A program made the translations under genes and the position numbers. Shown here one piece after another: positions 7,741-16,856 of a stretch of DNA of 19,176 bases. The notes under the pieces were generated by a model that saw nothing but the letters and a program-made list of their open reading frames with translations, made no database searches and had not been told where the DNA came from. Position 1 is the first letter of the stretch; every line of letters starts with the position of its first letter. This stretch comes from Phycisphaerae bacterium. GTDB taxonomy: Bacteria > Planctomycetota > Phycisphaerae > UBA1845 > Fen-1342. The DNA is taken from assembly GCA_022842805.1 (NCBI GenBank), contig JALHOX010000029.1, positions 1 to 19,176 on the forward strand. Direction: 5' to 3'.

Positions 7741-9261
7741 ATGCGAATCACATGGGCCGGGCCGTCATTGCACGGAGCCCTGCTGGTCATCCTGACCGGC
7801 TGCGCCAGCGTCAACCCGCGGGCCGACTATGAACGGGTGGAGCGGCACGTCGCCGAAGCCGTAGGCGAAAGCGCGCTCGCACGGCCGGACGATGCCGAGG
7901 CAACGCAAGCGCTCGTCGCCGCGCGGCTGGCGGGCGGCCTGTCGGCTGATGAGGCCGTACAGGTATGCCTGCTGAACAACCCACGGGTGCAATCCGTACT
8001 GCGTGGCGTCGGCATTGCCCGGGCGGATCTGGTTCAGTCGGGACTCTTCCAGAACCCGTCGCTTTCCTTGTTGCCGCTGCTTCCGGATGGCGGTGGACTG
8101 AGCTACTTCGAAGTCGCCATCGCGCAGAATATTGCGGATTTGTGGCTTCTGCCGGTCCGCATTCGGGCGGCTGAAGGCGAATTGGAGCGCGCGATTCTCG
8201 AAATTGCGCGCCAGATCAGCGCCACTGCGCTCGATGCACGCGCGGCGTACTTCTCGGCGGTCGGGCTTGATCGAGAACGCGACATCGCCAACGAGAACCG
8301 CGACGTTGCGAATCAGCTTTTGGACGCAGCGCTGGCGCGGCAGCGGGCCGGGGCCGGAAGTTCGATCGATGTTAATTTGGCGCGTTCCGAATTCATGCAG
8401 ACCGAGTTGGTAGTACGAACGGCGTCTCTCGCGGCCTTCGAAGCCCGCCGCCGACTTGCGGTCTTCCTCGGGGTGAACACCCCGCCAGACAAGTTGCACC
8501 TCTCAGACCGGCTGCCGGATCCGCCGACATGGTCGCTGACGCTAGAGCGACTGCTTGCCCTGGCCGAGGCCAATCGTCTGGACTTGCAGGCGGCGTCGTA
8601 CATCGTCGATGTTGCTGCCGCGCGCGTTCGTCAGGAAAAGCTCAGCGTCGTTTCGGACGTGGAGATCGGCGTGAATATGCAACGCCAGCAGCGCGGGCGA
8701 CGCGGCGATCGACAGTGGCTCGCCGATACGCTCTGGGCGTCGGCGGAAGCCGGCGCATTGACGGCCCCTTCGCTGCGGCCACGCGAAAAACAGCCGACAG
8801 ACGTCATTGTCGGGCCAACCTTTAGTCTGGAACTCCCGGTCTTCGACCAGAACCAGGCGCAGATTGCTAAGGCCCAGTTCATATACGAGCAGACCGTTCT
8901 TAACCGTGCCGCTCTCCTGCTGGACGTGACGCAGGAGACGCGCGGAGCGTACCAGCGGGCTCGCACGGCGTGGGACGTTGCGAACTACTACCAAGGCAGC
9001 TTTCTCCCACTGCTTCAGGAAAACCTGGAGCTCTCTCGAACTGCGTATCGTGCCGGCAAGATCTCGCTGCTTTCGGTACTGGAGGCACAGAAACTCCTGT
9101 TGGCGTCGCGTGGGCGCTATGTTGAATCGCTACGGAACGCCGCGGTTGCCGTCACCGACTTGGAAAATGCGATCGGCGCGCCGTTCGCGCGCGTGATGAG
9201 CGATGCGTCACTCACGACGACGCAGCCCGCGTCCCGTCCGGCCAGAGAGGTGCAACCATGA
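7741..9261 (+). CDS. TolC/CzcC-family outer-membrane efflux lipoprotein
   Basis: The 506-residue product is the outer-membrane channel of a tripartite metal pump. The start is set by GGAG at 7730-7733 and gives MRITWAGPSLHGALLVILTGC, with lipobox LTGC and C21 probably lipidated, as in many OMFs. Two OMF repeats are visible. The first has LSADEAVQVCLLNNPRVQSV and the long helical stretch to LDAALARQRAGAGSSIDVNL; the second has LALAEANRLDLQAASY and later YRAGKISLLSVLEAQKLLL. The VGPTFSLELPVFDQNQAQIA segment is the typical strand and turn before the second helical pair. A basic insert of about 40 residues (around QRQQRGRRGDRQWLAD) precedes it. Its stop overlaps the adaptor start by four bases (ATGA), so the two are translationally coupled. 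It may also serve the minus-strand pump, which has no channel of its own here. Confidence 0.93.
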   Translation: MRITWAGPSLHGALLVILTGCASVNPRADYERVERHVAEAVGESALARPDDAEATQALVAARLAGGLSADEAVQVCLLNNPRVQSVLRGVGIARADLVQSGLFQNPSLSLLPLLPDGGGLSYFEVAIAQNIADLWLLPVRIRAAEGELERAILEIARQISATALDARAAYFSAVGLDRERDIANENRDVANQLLDAALARQRAGAGSSIDVNLARSEFMQTELVVRTASLAAFEARRRLAVFLGVNTPPDKLHLSDRLPDPPTWSLTLERLLALAEANRLDLQAASYIVDVAAARVRQEKLSVVSDVEIGVNMQRQQRGRRGDRQWLADTLWASAEAGALTAPSLRPREKQPTDVIVGPTFSLELPVFDQNQAQIAKAQFIYEQTVLNRAALLLDVTQETRGAYQRARTAWDVANYYQGSFLPLLQENLELSRTAYRAGKISLLSVLEAQKLLLASRGRYVESLRNAAVAVTDLENAIGAPFARVMSDASLTTTQPASRPAREVQP

Positions 9262-10742
9262 GTTTCCCGTCGTTCATCCTGCTCGTCATTCAGTTCCTGC
9301 TGGCTCTGTTCCTCGGAAACCTAGCCGGATGCAGCCGCGATCCAGCGGGCGCCCAGCCGAAGACCGCTGAGGAGGCGCACAGTGAGGCGCCCGCCGCCAC
9401 AAACCGAGTGGATGTGCCTGAGTCCGTGCGTCGCAACCTCGGCATCAGCTTTGCGAAAGTCGAGTCGCGGCGGGTGGCGCAGACGATTCGCGTGCCGGGG
9501 CAGTTCGAGTTGCTGCCGGAAGCGCGGCGCGAGTATCGCACCATGCTGGCGGGCCGCGTCGAGCTTTTGGTGAAGCAGTATGACGTCGTCGAAGTGGGAA
9601 CGCCGCTTTACCGGCTGGTATCGCCGGAATGGCGCGATCTTCAGGCCAGGCTGACGGAAGCCGAATCCACGATCCGCCAGACCGAAGCCCGCGTCGCGTC
9701 GATTCCCATGCTCATCGCCGCGCACCGGCGACACGAGGAAATTCTGGAGAAAAACATCGCGATGTGGGAGAGCCGCGTCGCGACGCTGGCTGAATCCGGG
9801 GCGTCGGGCGTGGTGACGGTGGAGGAGCGAACGAGCGCGCAAAACACGCTGGCCACGCAACGGGCCGAGCTGGCGGAGATCCTGGAGAAGGAGGCCGATC
9901 TCGCGGGTCAGATTGTCTCGGCGCAGGCCGAACACGACGCCGAGCACGCCCGATTTCGCCTCCTGCTCTCAACAGCTTCGAGCGTGCTCGGAATTGCTGA
10001 AGCGGCCCTCGCCGCGCCCTACGAGTTGGAAGAGCACCTGAACGCCGGCATCCACAAACATGAGGCCCCCAGCTCGCGCCCTCTGGCAGCTTGGCGCAAG
10101 ATCGACGAGATCGAGGTTCGCGCACAAGCGCCGGGCGTCATTCAGTCGTTGGACCTGACCAACGGCGCCTGGGCCGCGACCGGCAGCCTCGTGCTGGCCA
10201 CGATCGAGCCGGATCGGCTGCGGTTTCTGGCGAAGGCGATGCAGAGCGATCTGGGCCGCTTGCGGGATGGACTGCCGGCGCGGATCGTTCCGCCCAAGGG
10301 CGGGTCGGTCGAGCTGCAAGACACGATGGATGCGACCCTGATCGTGGGTCTCACCGCCGACCCGCAGGAACGAACCGTCGAGCTTGTCGCCGTGCCGTCG
10401 AAGCTCTCGTCGTGGGCTCGCAGCGGCGTCAGCGCTCATTTAGAGGTTGTCACCGCGGGCGGTCAAAACGAACTCGCCATTCCGCTGTCGAGCGTCATTC
10501 AGGATGGACTTGCTCGGATCGTGTTTCGCCGCGATCCCCGCGACCCCAACAAGGCGATTCGCATGGAGGCCGATCTCGGCGTGGATGATGGCCGCTGGGT
10601 AGTCATCGCGAGCGGCGTGAAGGAGGGAGACGAAATCGTCGCCGGCGGGAATTATCAACTGATGCTCGCCACCAGCGGCAACGCGGCGAAGGGCGGCCAC
10701 TTCCACCCCGACGGAACGTTTCACGACGGGGAGGACAAGTAG
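9258..10742 (+). CDS. RND heavy-metal efflux adaptor (CzcB-like membrane-fusion lipoprotein)
   Basis: This 494-residue adaptor starts at the ATG overlapping the OMF stop, with GAGAGG at 9245-9250. The N-terminus is hydrophobic and ends in lipobox LAGC, so C25 is probably lipidated. Residues 95-125 (MLAGRVELLVKQYDVVEVGTPLYRLVS) are the first lipoyl half. About 125-245 form a long helical hairpin that should contact the OMF tip. Residues 283-345 (EIEVRAQAPGVIQSLDL onward) are the second lipoyl half and barrel, and the membrane-proximal domain follows. The C-terminus ends in a small His cluster (GGHFHPDGTFHDGEDK), possibly metal-binding. Unlike the minus-strand adaptor, it has no Cys repeats. 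The permease ATG directly follows its TAG, so this is one operon. Confidence 0.93.
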   Translation: MSFPSFILLVIQFLLALFLGNLAGCSRDPAGAQPKTAEEAHSEAPAATNRVDVPESVRRNLGISFAKVESRRVAQTIRVPGQFELLPEARREYRTMLAGRVELLVKQYDVVEVGTPLYRLVSPEWRDLQARLTEAESTIRQTEARVASIPMLIAAHRRHEEILEKNIAMWESRVATLAESGASGVVTVEERTSAQNTLATQRAELAEILEKEADLAGQIVSAQAEHDAEHARFRLLLSTASSVLGIAEAALAAPYELEEHLNAGIHKHEAPSSRPLAAWRKIDEIEVRAQAPGVIQSLDLTNGAWAATGSLVLATIEPDRLRFLAKAMQSDLGRLRDGLPARIVPPKGGSVELQDTMDATLIVGLTADPQERTVELVAVPSKLSSWARSGVSAHLEVVTAGGQNELAIPLSSVIQDGLARIVFRRDPRDPNKAIRMEADLGVDDGRWVVIASGVKEGDEIVAGGNYQLMLATSGNAAKGGHFHPDGTFHDGEDK

Positions 10743-13700
10743 ATGCTCGCTCGACTCATCGCCTTTTCGCTCAAGCAGTCCTCGCTCGTCCTCTTCGCGG
10801 CGGGCCTGCTACTCCTTTTCGCAGGGCTCAAGGTCACGGACATGCCCGTCGATGTCTTCCCCGAACTCAACGCCCCCACGGTCGTCATCATGACCGAAGC
10901 AGGCGGTTTGGCGGCGGACGAAGTCGAGAGCAACGTTACCTTCCCCATCGAAACCTCGGTCAACGGCTTGCCCGGCACGCGGCGGGTGCGGTCGGCGAGC
11001 GCCACGAGTCTGTCGATCGTGTGGGTCGAATTCGACTGGGGCACCGACATCTATCGCGCGCGGCAGCTGGTCAGCGAGCGCCTGGCGGCGGTGCGTGAGG
11101 CGCTGCCGCCCAATACGCACGCCGAGATCACCCCCGTGACCAGTATCACGGGCGAGATCATGTTGCTAGCGCTGTCTTCGCCCGACGGCTCCGTTAGCCC
11201 GCTCGACATCCGCTCGTTCGCAGAGTTTGACCTGCGTAACAAGATCCTCGCGGTGCCGGGCGTGGCCCAAGTGGTCGCCATCGGCGGCGAACTGCCGCAA
11301 TACCAGATCAACGTGCAACAGGACCAACTCGCGATCTACGGGCTGGCGATCTCGGACGTGGTCGAGGCTGCGCGGGGCGCCCATTCGACCGCGAGCGCGG
11401 GATATGTACCTAACTGGGAGAACCAAGAGCTGCCCATTCGCCAAGTCGCCCGCGTGACAGGCGTTGAGAGCATCCGGCAGTCGATCGTCAAGTACCACAA
11501 CGGCGCCCCGGTCACAATCGGGCAGGTCGCGGACGTGCAACTTGGCCCCGCGCCCAAGCGCGGCACTGCCGCCGACCGCGGGTTGCCGGGCGTCGTCATG
11601 AGCGTGCAGAAGTCGCCGGGGACCAACACCTTGGCGCTCACGCAGCAGATAGACGGCGTGCTGGATCAAATGGAAAAAGCCATGCCCAGGGGCATGATCC
11701 TGAACCGCGATCCGTTTCGCGCCTCGCGCTTCATCGACCGCAGCGTACATAACGTCGTCAAGGTGCTGATCGAGGCCAGCCTGATCGTCGCTGTAATTCT
11801 GATCCTGTTCCTGATGAATGTCCGGGCCACAATCGTCACGCTCACCGCCCTGCCGCTCTCGCTCGCCGTAGCAATCCTGCTCCTGTGGGCCTGGGGGCTT
11901 TCCATCAACGTCATGACGCTGGGCGGCCTGGGGGTGGCCATTGGAGAGCTGGTGGACGACGCGATCATCGACGTGGAGAACGTGCTGCGGCGGTTGAAGG
12001 AAAACGCCGCACTGCCCTTGGCGAAGCGCGAAGGAGTCGTGAACATCATCTATTCGGCCAGCAACGAGATCCGCTCGTCAGTGGTCTTCGCCACCATCAT
12101 CATCTGCATGGTCTTCGTGCCCTTGCTCTTCCTGCAAGGGTTGGAAGGACGTTTCTTCCAGCCGCTGGGCATTGCGTACATCCTCTCGATCATGGCCTCG
12201 CTCATTGTGGCGTTGACGGTCACGCCTGCGATGTGCAAGTTCCTGTTCAGCGGCTCGTTCGGCGGGAAAGCCAACGACGGCGCAGCGGCCGCGGCGCACG
12301 GCGAGCACGACGGATGGCTCGTCCGCAAGCTCAAGGGGTTGTACGAGCCGACACTCCGGGCCAGCGTGCGCAATCGCGGGCTGGTGCTCGGGGGCGCGGG
12401 GCTGTTAACGGTGGCATCACTCATGCTCATGTCCACGTTTGGCACCTCGTTCCTGCCGGGGTTCAAGGAGGGCACGTTCACGGTCTTTCTGCTGGCTCCG
12501 CCGGGCACATCGCTGGAGGAGAGCAACCGCCTGGCGGTGGGCGTGGAGAAGCAGTTCGCGGAGATCGAGGGTGTATCGAGCGTCACGCGCCGCACCGGCC
12601 GGGCCGAGCGCGACACGCACGCTGAGCCGGTGAGCAACTCCGAGATCGAGGTGACGGTCAAGCCTGGCGCGAAGCAGGACGCGGTCCGCGCCGAGATCGA
12701 TCGCGTGATCTCCAATATCCCGGGCATCACGACGATGGTGGGTCAGCCGATCGAACACCGCCTGAGCCACGTCCTGTCGGGCACACCCGCAGCCATCGCG
12801 ATCAATGTCTATGGCGACGACCTCAACGTCTTGCGCTCGCTCGCCAGACAGATTGAGGGCGAGCTCAAGGCTATTCCCGGCACGCGCGACGTCGCGGCCA
12901 ATCGTGAGGTCATGATCACCTCGCTGCCCATTCGCTACCGCCCCCAGGACTTGGCGGCCGCGGGGCTTTCGCCCGCCTCGGCGGCACAGCAGGTGCAGCA
13001 GGCGCTCTACGGCGAGCGCGTCGCCGAGATTAATCAGGGCGTGCGCCGCTACGAGATGGTCGTGCGCCTGGCCGAGCGGGAGCGGGAGCGGATCGACCAG
13101 ATCATGAACGTGCAGCTCCGCGGCGTCGGCGGGGCACTCGTGCGCTTGCGCGAGGTCGCCGACATCGGCCCGGAAAAGACCAGCAACCTCATCACGCGCG
13201 AGAACGCCCAGCGCAAGGCCGTCATCTCGACCAACATCGCCGAGGGGTACAACCTTGGGCAGTTGGTCGCCGTGGTGCAGGGCAAGGTCAATCCCATCGT
13301 GCAGAAGGCCGGGTACACGGTGCACTACGGTGGGCAGTTCGAGGCGCAGCAATCGGCCAGCCAGACCATCTACGGCATGGGCGCGGGCGTGGCGGTCCTG
13401 ATGTTCCTCCTGCTGCAACTCTCGACGGGCAAGAGCCGCGTGGCCTTGCTCGTCATGCTCAACCTGCCGCTGGCATTGATCGGCGGCATCGCGGCGATCT
13501 ACTTGACCGAAAGCCCATCGCTGGTGGGCAATACGCTGGCGCTCTTCGGGCTGTCGTCGTCTCGCTACATCGCGCCGGTGATTTCCATCGCCAGCATGGT
13601 GGGCTTCGTCACGCTTTTCGGAATCGCCGTCCGCAACGGCATCTTGCTCGTCAACCACTACGACCACTTGCAGCGACACGAGGGCAAGTCCATCGGCGAC

Positions 13701-14006
13701 TCGATCATCCAGGGGTCGATGGAGCGGCTGGTGCCGATCCTCATGACAGCCCTCACGGCCATGCTCGGGCTTGTGCCGCTGGCGCTCGCCAATGGCAAGC
13801 CCGGCAGCGAATTGCTCGCCCCACTCGCCATCGTAGTGCTCGGCGGACTGATCTCCTCCACGTTCCTCAACCTGTTTGTCGTGCCGGCGGGGTATTCGCT
13901 GGTCTTCGGTCTGAGGCGTTCGACCTCGGACTCGCGCGGCGTATTCAGCCGGCTGGTGGAAGCCGTGCTACCCCGCCGCGTTCAACCCATTTTGAAAGGA
14001 AGTTGA
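10743..14006 (+). CDS. CusA/CzcA-family heavy-metal RND efflux permease
   Basis: The protein has 1087 residues. ATG 10743 follows GGGGAGG (10728-10734) by 8 bases. It opens with a normal first helix and DMPVDVFPELNAPTVVIMTE. Helix 4 reads VAIGELVDDAIIDVEN, with D405, D406, D410 and E412. D405 and E412 match the CusA acids, while the first relay acid of CzcA is alanine, as in CusA; the extra acids (E402, D406, D410) are notable. HRLSHVLSGTPAAIAINVYGDD lies where the substrate site sits in homologues. A His-containing loop (AAAAHGEHDGW) divides the two halves. The final helices include GFVTLFGIAVRNGILLVNHY and end LFVVPAGYSLVFGL. It pumps periplasmic metal through the adjacent adaptor and channel. 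The clade differs from the minus-strand permease, so substrate preference may differ; a metal cannot be fixed from sequence alone. Confidence 0.94.
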   Translation: MLARLIAFSLKQSSLVLFAAGLLLLFAGLKVTDMPVDVFPELNAPTVVIMTEAGGLAADEVESNVTFPIETSVNGLPGTRRVRSASATSLSIVWVEFDWGTDIYRARQLVSERLAAVREALPPNTHAEITPVTSITGEIMLLALSSPDGSVSPLDIRSFAEFDLRNKILAVPGVAQVVAIGGELPQYQINVQQDQLAIYGLAISDVVEAARGAHSTASAGYVPNWENQELPIRQVARVTGVESIRQSIVKYHNGAPVTIGQVADVQLGPAPKRGTAADRGLPGVVMSVQKSPGTNTLALTQQIDGVLDQMEKAMPRGMILNRDPFRASRFIDRSVHNVVKVLIEASLIVAVILILFLMNVRATIVTLTALPLSLAVAILLLWAWGLSINVMTLGGLGVAIGELVDDAIIDVENVLRRLKENAALPLAKREGVVNIIYSASNEIRSSVVFATIIICMVFVPLLFLQGLEGRFFQPLGIAYILSIMASLIVALTVTPAMCKFLFSGSFGGKANDGAAAAAHGEHDGWLVRKLKGLYEPTLRASVRNRGLVLGGAGLLTVASLMLMSTFGTSFLPGFKEGTFTVFLLAPPGTSLEESNRLAVGVEKQFAEIEGVSSVTRRTGRAERDTHAEPVSNSEIEVTVKPGAKQDAVRAEIDRVISNIPGITTMVGQPIEHRLSHVLSGTPAAIAINVYGDDLNVLRSLARQIEGELKAIPGTRDVAANREVMITSLPIRYRPQDLAAAGLSPASAAQQVQQALYGERVAEINQGVRRYEMVVRLAERERERIDQIMNVQLRGVGGALVRLREVADIGPEKTSNLITRENAQRKAVISTNIAEGYNLGQLVAVVQGKVNPIVQKAGYTVHYGGQFEAQQSASQTIYGMGAGVAVLMFLLLQLSTGKSRVALLVMLNLPLALIGGIAAIYLTESPSLVGNTLALFGLSSSRYIAPVISIASMVGFVTLFGIAVRNGILLVNHYDHLQRHEGKSIGDSIIQGSMERLVPILMTALTAMLGLVPLALANGKPGSELLAPLAIVVLGGLISSTFLNLFVVPAGYSLVFGLRRSTSDSRGVFSRLVEAVLPRRVQPILKGS

Positions 14007-14012
14007 TTTGCC

Positions 14013-14528
14013 ATGCGTACACTCATCCTCACCTCGCTGCTGACCTTCGCGATCGCCTTGGCAGGCTGCGACCGCAAGACCGAATCCGGCAAATCCGCGG
14101 CGGGCGGATCGTACGCCGCGTCCAAACCGGACGATCACGCTCACAAGCCCGGCGAGAAGCGCGATGATCATCAAGTCAAGCCCGAAAAGCCGGCGGGGCA
14201 CGGCGGCGCAATTATCGAGCTGGGTTCGACGACGGTCGACGGCATGAGCGTCAAGGCTACGCGCGACAAAGGCGAAATCAAGCCCGGCGGCGACGCGCCG
14301 GTCGACGTCTGGATCGACGGCGGCCTGGGCAACGCGACCGCCGTGCGATTCTGGATTGGAACGGAAGACGCGAAGGGGTCCGTGAAGGCCAAGGCCGAAG
14401 TGGAAGACGGCAAGTGGCACACGCATACCGATGTGCCCGACCCGCTGCCCGCCGGAAGCAAGCTGTGGGTTGAAGTCGAGAGCAAGGAGGGAAAGAAGAG
14501 CGTAATCGCGTTTGAGCTGAAGCAGTAG
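14013..14528 (+). CDS. His-rich periplasmic lipoprotein, metal efflux-associated, unknown function
   Basis: The 171-residue product starts at ATG 14013, preceded by AAGGAAG (13996-14002). Residues 1-19 are a signal peptide with lipobox LAGC (C19). A charged linker, residues 38-65, is rich in His, Asp, Lys and Pro (DDHAHKPGEK, then DDHQVKPEK, then GHGG) and could bind metal. From about residue 67 the sequence alternates beta-strand-like stretches (AIIELGSTTVDGMSVKATR, APVDVWIDGG, AVRFWIGTED, GKWHTHTDVPDPLPAGSKLW), suggesting one small beta-sandwich domain. It sits 6 bp after the permease and 12 bp before the ATPase, so it belongs to the efflux operon. A role as periplasmic metal carrier between the ATPase and the RND pump is an inference from location and histidines. 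I cannot assign a named family. Confidence 0.82.
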   Translation: MRTLILTSLLTFAIALAGCDRKTESGKSAAGGSYAASKPDDHAHKPGEKRDDHQVKPEKPAGHGGAIIELGSTTVDGMSVKATRDKGEIKPGGDAPVDVWIDGGLGNATAVRFWIGTEDAKGSVKAKAEVEDGKWHTHTDVPDPLPAGSKLWVEVESKEGKKSVIAFELKQ

Positions 14529-14540
14529 GTCGACATAGCC

Positions 14541-16760
14541 ATGCCAGACAATCAACCGGCTGCCGCGTCATCGCCAGCGTCGCGCGTCGAACGACTCGTG
14601 CTTCGAATCGAAGGGATGCACTGCGCGGAGGAAGTCGCTGCCATTCGCCAGGAACTCGACGGGCGCGCGGGCGTAACCGCTCTGGAATTCGACGTCCTCA
14701 ACGCGAAGCTCTCGGCGACATACGACCCGCGCGTCATCGCACCGGACGCGATCGCTGCGTCCATCCGCAAGCTTGGCATGACCATCAATCCATGGGTCGA
14801 CGCTCGGGCCGCCCCAACCGGCGGTGCGCGCGCCATGGACGGTCGCATGATCGCGACATTGGCCAGCGGCGCGCTGCTCGCCTTGGGGATGGTGCTTCAC
14901 GCCGCGCAGCAGGGCTGGAAGGCGGTCTTCGGCGCGGCCACCCAGGAGCCCATGCCGATTTCCACGATCGTCGCGTACATCGCCGCCACCGTTTGCGGCG
15001 CGTGGTTCGTGGCCCCCAAGGCGTTTCTCGCGTTGCGACGAATCCGCGCGGACATGAACTTGCTCATGACCGTCGCCGTCATCGGCGCGATCGCGATCGG
15101 CGAATACTTGGAAGCGGCCGCGGTGGCGTTTCTCTTCGCGCTGTCGCTCATGCTCGAGTCCTGGAGCGTCGGTCGCGCCCGCCGCGCCGTCGCGGCGTTG
15201 ATGGCCCTCAGCCCGCCCAAAGCCCGCGTGCGCCGGCCGGACGGCCGCGAGGATCTGCTCGATGTCGAAGCCGTGGCGATCGGCAGCACGGTCGTCGTCA
15301 AGCCGGGCGAGAAGTTTCCGCTCGACGGCCGCATGACGAAGGGCGAGACGACCGCCAACCAGGCGCCCATCACCGGCGAATCGCGCCCGGTTCCCAAAAC
15401 CGTCGGCGACGAGGTCTTCGCCGGCACGATCAACGACGACGGCGCGGTGGAGCTGGTCACGACCAAGGTCGCCGTCGACACGACGCTGGCGCGGATTACG
15501 CGCATGGTCGGAGACGCCCAGGCCCGCCGCGCCCCCAGCGAACAGTGGGTCGAGACATTCGCGCGCTACTACACACCCGCCGTCATGGTGCTCGCAATCC
15601 TGGTCGCGACAATTCCCCCGATGTTCGTCGGAGGGGCATGGGGGTACTGGTTTTACCAGGCGCTTGTCCTGCTTGTGATCGCCTGTCCCTGCGCGCTGGT
15701 GATCTCCACACCCGTCAGCATCGTGGCCGCGCTGGCCAGCGCGGCGCGGCATGGCGTCCTCATCAAGGGCGGGCTGCACGTCGAGACCCCCGCGCGGCTG
15801 AAGGCGGTCGCGCTCGACAAGACCGGCACGCTCACCGAAGGCCAGCCGCAGGTGCAGCAGGTCGTTCCGCTGGCTGGGCACGAGGAGCGCGAGCTGCTGG
15901 AAATCGCCTCCGCGATCGAGCAGCGCTCCGAGCATCCGCTCGCACGGGCGATCGTCCGTTTCGCCGAGTCCAAAAACGTACGGCCCCCGCCGGTCGACGA
16001 CTACCAGACGCTGAAAGGCAAAGGCGCCACGGCCACGCTCCACGGCAGAGCAGTCTGGATCGGCTCGCACCGGCTGCTGGAGGAGCGGGCCCAGGAATCG
16101 CCGGAAATGCATGCCCGGCTGGAGGCGCTCTCCGCCGCCGGCGCGAGCATCGTTGTCGTCGGCAACGACGAGCATGTGTGCGGTTTCATCGCGGTGGCCG
16201 ATCGCGTACGCGATGCGTCGCAAGCGACCGTCGCCGCATTGCACGCGGCCGGCATCGAGCACGTCATCATGCTGACCGGCGACAACCACGGAACAGCCCG
16301 CGCCGTCGCGGCGGCGACCGGCGTGGACGAGGTGCGAGCCGAGCTGCTGCCCGAGCAGAAAGTCGCGGCCATTGAGGAGCTGGTGGCGCGCTACGGCGCT
16401 GTCGCGATGGTCGGCGACGGCGTGAATGACGCCCCCGCCCTGGCCCGGTCGACGCTCGGCATCGCCATGGGCGCGGCTGGCACGGACGCGGCGCTGGAGA
16501 CGGCGGACGTGGCGTTAATGAGCGACGACCTATCCCGCCTGCCGTGGCTGATCCGCCACTCGCGCCGCACGCTGGCCATAATTTGGCAAAATATCGTCGC
16601 GTCGCTGGCGGTGAAGGCGGTCTTCATCGTGCTGACGCTCGCTGGTTATGCGAGCCTCTGGGCTGCCATTGTATCCGACACCGGGATTTCGCTGCTGGTG
16701 GTTCTGAATGCGATGCGGCTCTTGGCCGATTCATTTGAAAGCACACCTGATCCTTCGTAA
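14541..16760 (+). CDS. zntA: P1B-type ATPase, Zn/Cd/Pb-exporting (ZntA/CadA-like)
   Basis: This 739-residue protein is close to the usual ZntA length. The N-terminal HMA domain has GMHCAEEVAAIRQEL, where C28 is followed by Glu instead of the second Cys of the usual CxxC. Then come eight expected helices. TGES is at 278-281, the membrane CPC metal site at 382-384, the phosphorylation site DKTGTLTEG with D426, the HP locus at H465/P466, MLTGDN, and GDGVNDAP at 625-632. In the last helices K692 and D713 (SDTGISLLVVLNAMRLL) correspond to ZntA K693 and D714, the mark of the Zn/Cd/Pb (P1B-2) subgroup rather than the Cu subgroup. It would export metal from cytoplasm to periplasm using ATP, feeding the RND pump encoded just upstream. 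It is the last gene of the tight operon. Confidence 0.95.
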   Translation: MPDNQPAAASSPASRVERLVLRIEGMHCAEEVAAIRQELDGRAGVTALEFDVLNAKLSATYDPRVIAPDAIAASIRKLGMTINPWVDARAAPTGGARAMDGRMIATLASGALLALGMVLHAAQQGWKAVFGAATQEPMPISTIVAYIAATVCGAWFVAPKAFLALRRIRADMNLLMTVAVIGAIAIGEYLEAAAVAFLFALSLMLESWSVGRARRAVAALMALSPPKARVRRPDGREDLLDVEAVAIGSTVVVKPGEKFPLDGRMTKGETTANQAPITGESRPVPKTVGDEVFAGTINDDGAVELVTTKVAVDTTLARITRMVGDAQARRAPSEQWVETFARYYTPAVMVLAILVATIPPMFVGGAWGYWFYQALVLLVIACPCALVISTPVSIVAALASAARHGVLIKGGLHVETPARLKAVALDKTGTLTEGQPQVQQVVPLAGHEERELLEIASAIEQRSEHPLARAIVRFAESKNVRPPPVDDYQTLKGKGATATLHGRAVWIGSHRLLEERAQESPEMHARLEALSAAGASIVVVGNDEHVCGFIAVADRVRDASQATVAALHAAGIEHVIMLTGDNHGTARAVAAATGVDEVRAELLPEQKVAAIEELVARYGAVAMVGDGVNDAPALARSTLGIAMGAAGTDAALETADVALMSDDLSRLPWLIRHSRRTLAIIWQNIVASLAVKAVFIVLTLAGYASLWAAIVSDTGISLLVVLNAMRLLADSFESTPDPS

Positions 16761-16846
16761 AAACCAAGCTGAACGCTAGTCCCGCGTCACAGCGCTTCTC
16801 AAGAGTTTAGTGAGTATCGAGTGGTCCGCATTCCAATTCGAAAAAT

Positions 16847-16850
16847 GGAG
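16847..16850 (+). promoter_or_regulatory. Ribosome binding site fixing the start at 16857
   Basis: GGAG lies 6 bases before ATG 16857. It overlaps the alternative ATG 16845, and a GTG at 16821 has no such site, so 16857 is the best start. Confidence 0.65.
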
Positions 16851-16856
16851 AATTCG

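Noticed and set aside
12417..13679. 420-residue minus-strand open frame opposite the plus-strand permease
   Set aside because: It is antisense to conserved RND permease sequence and has no domain or signal of its own.
14568..16289. 573-residue minus-strand open frame opposite the P1B ATPase
   Set aside because: It is antisense to a gene with every ATPase motif intact, and its composition (Arg, His, Asp, Gly) is that of a shadow frame.
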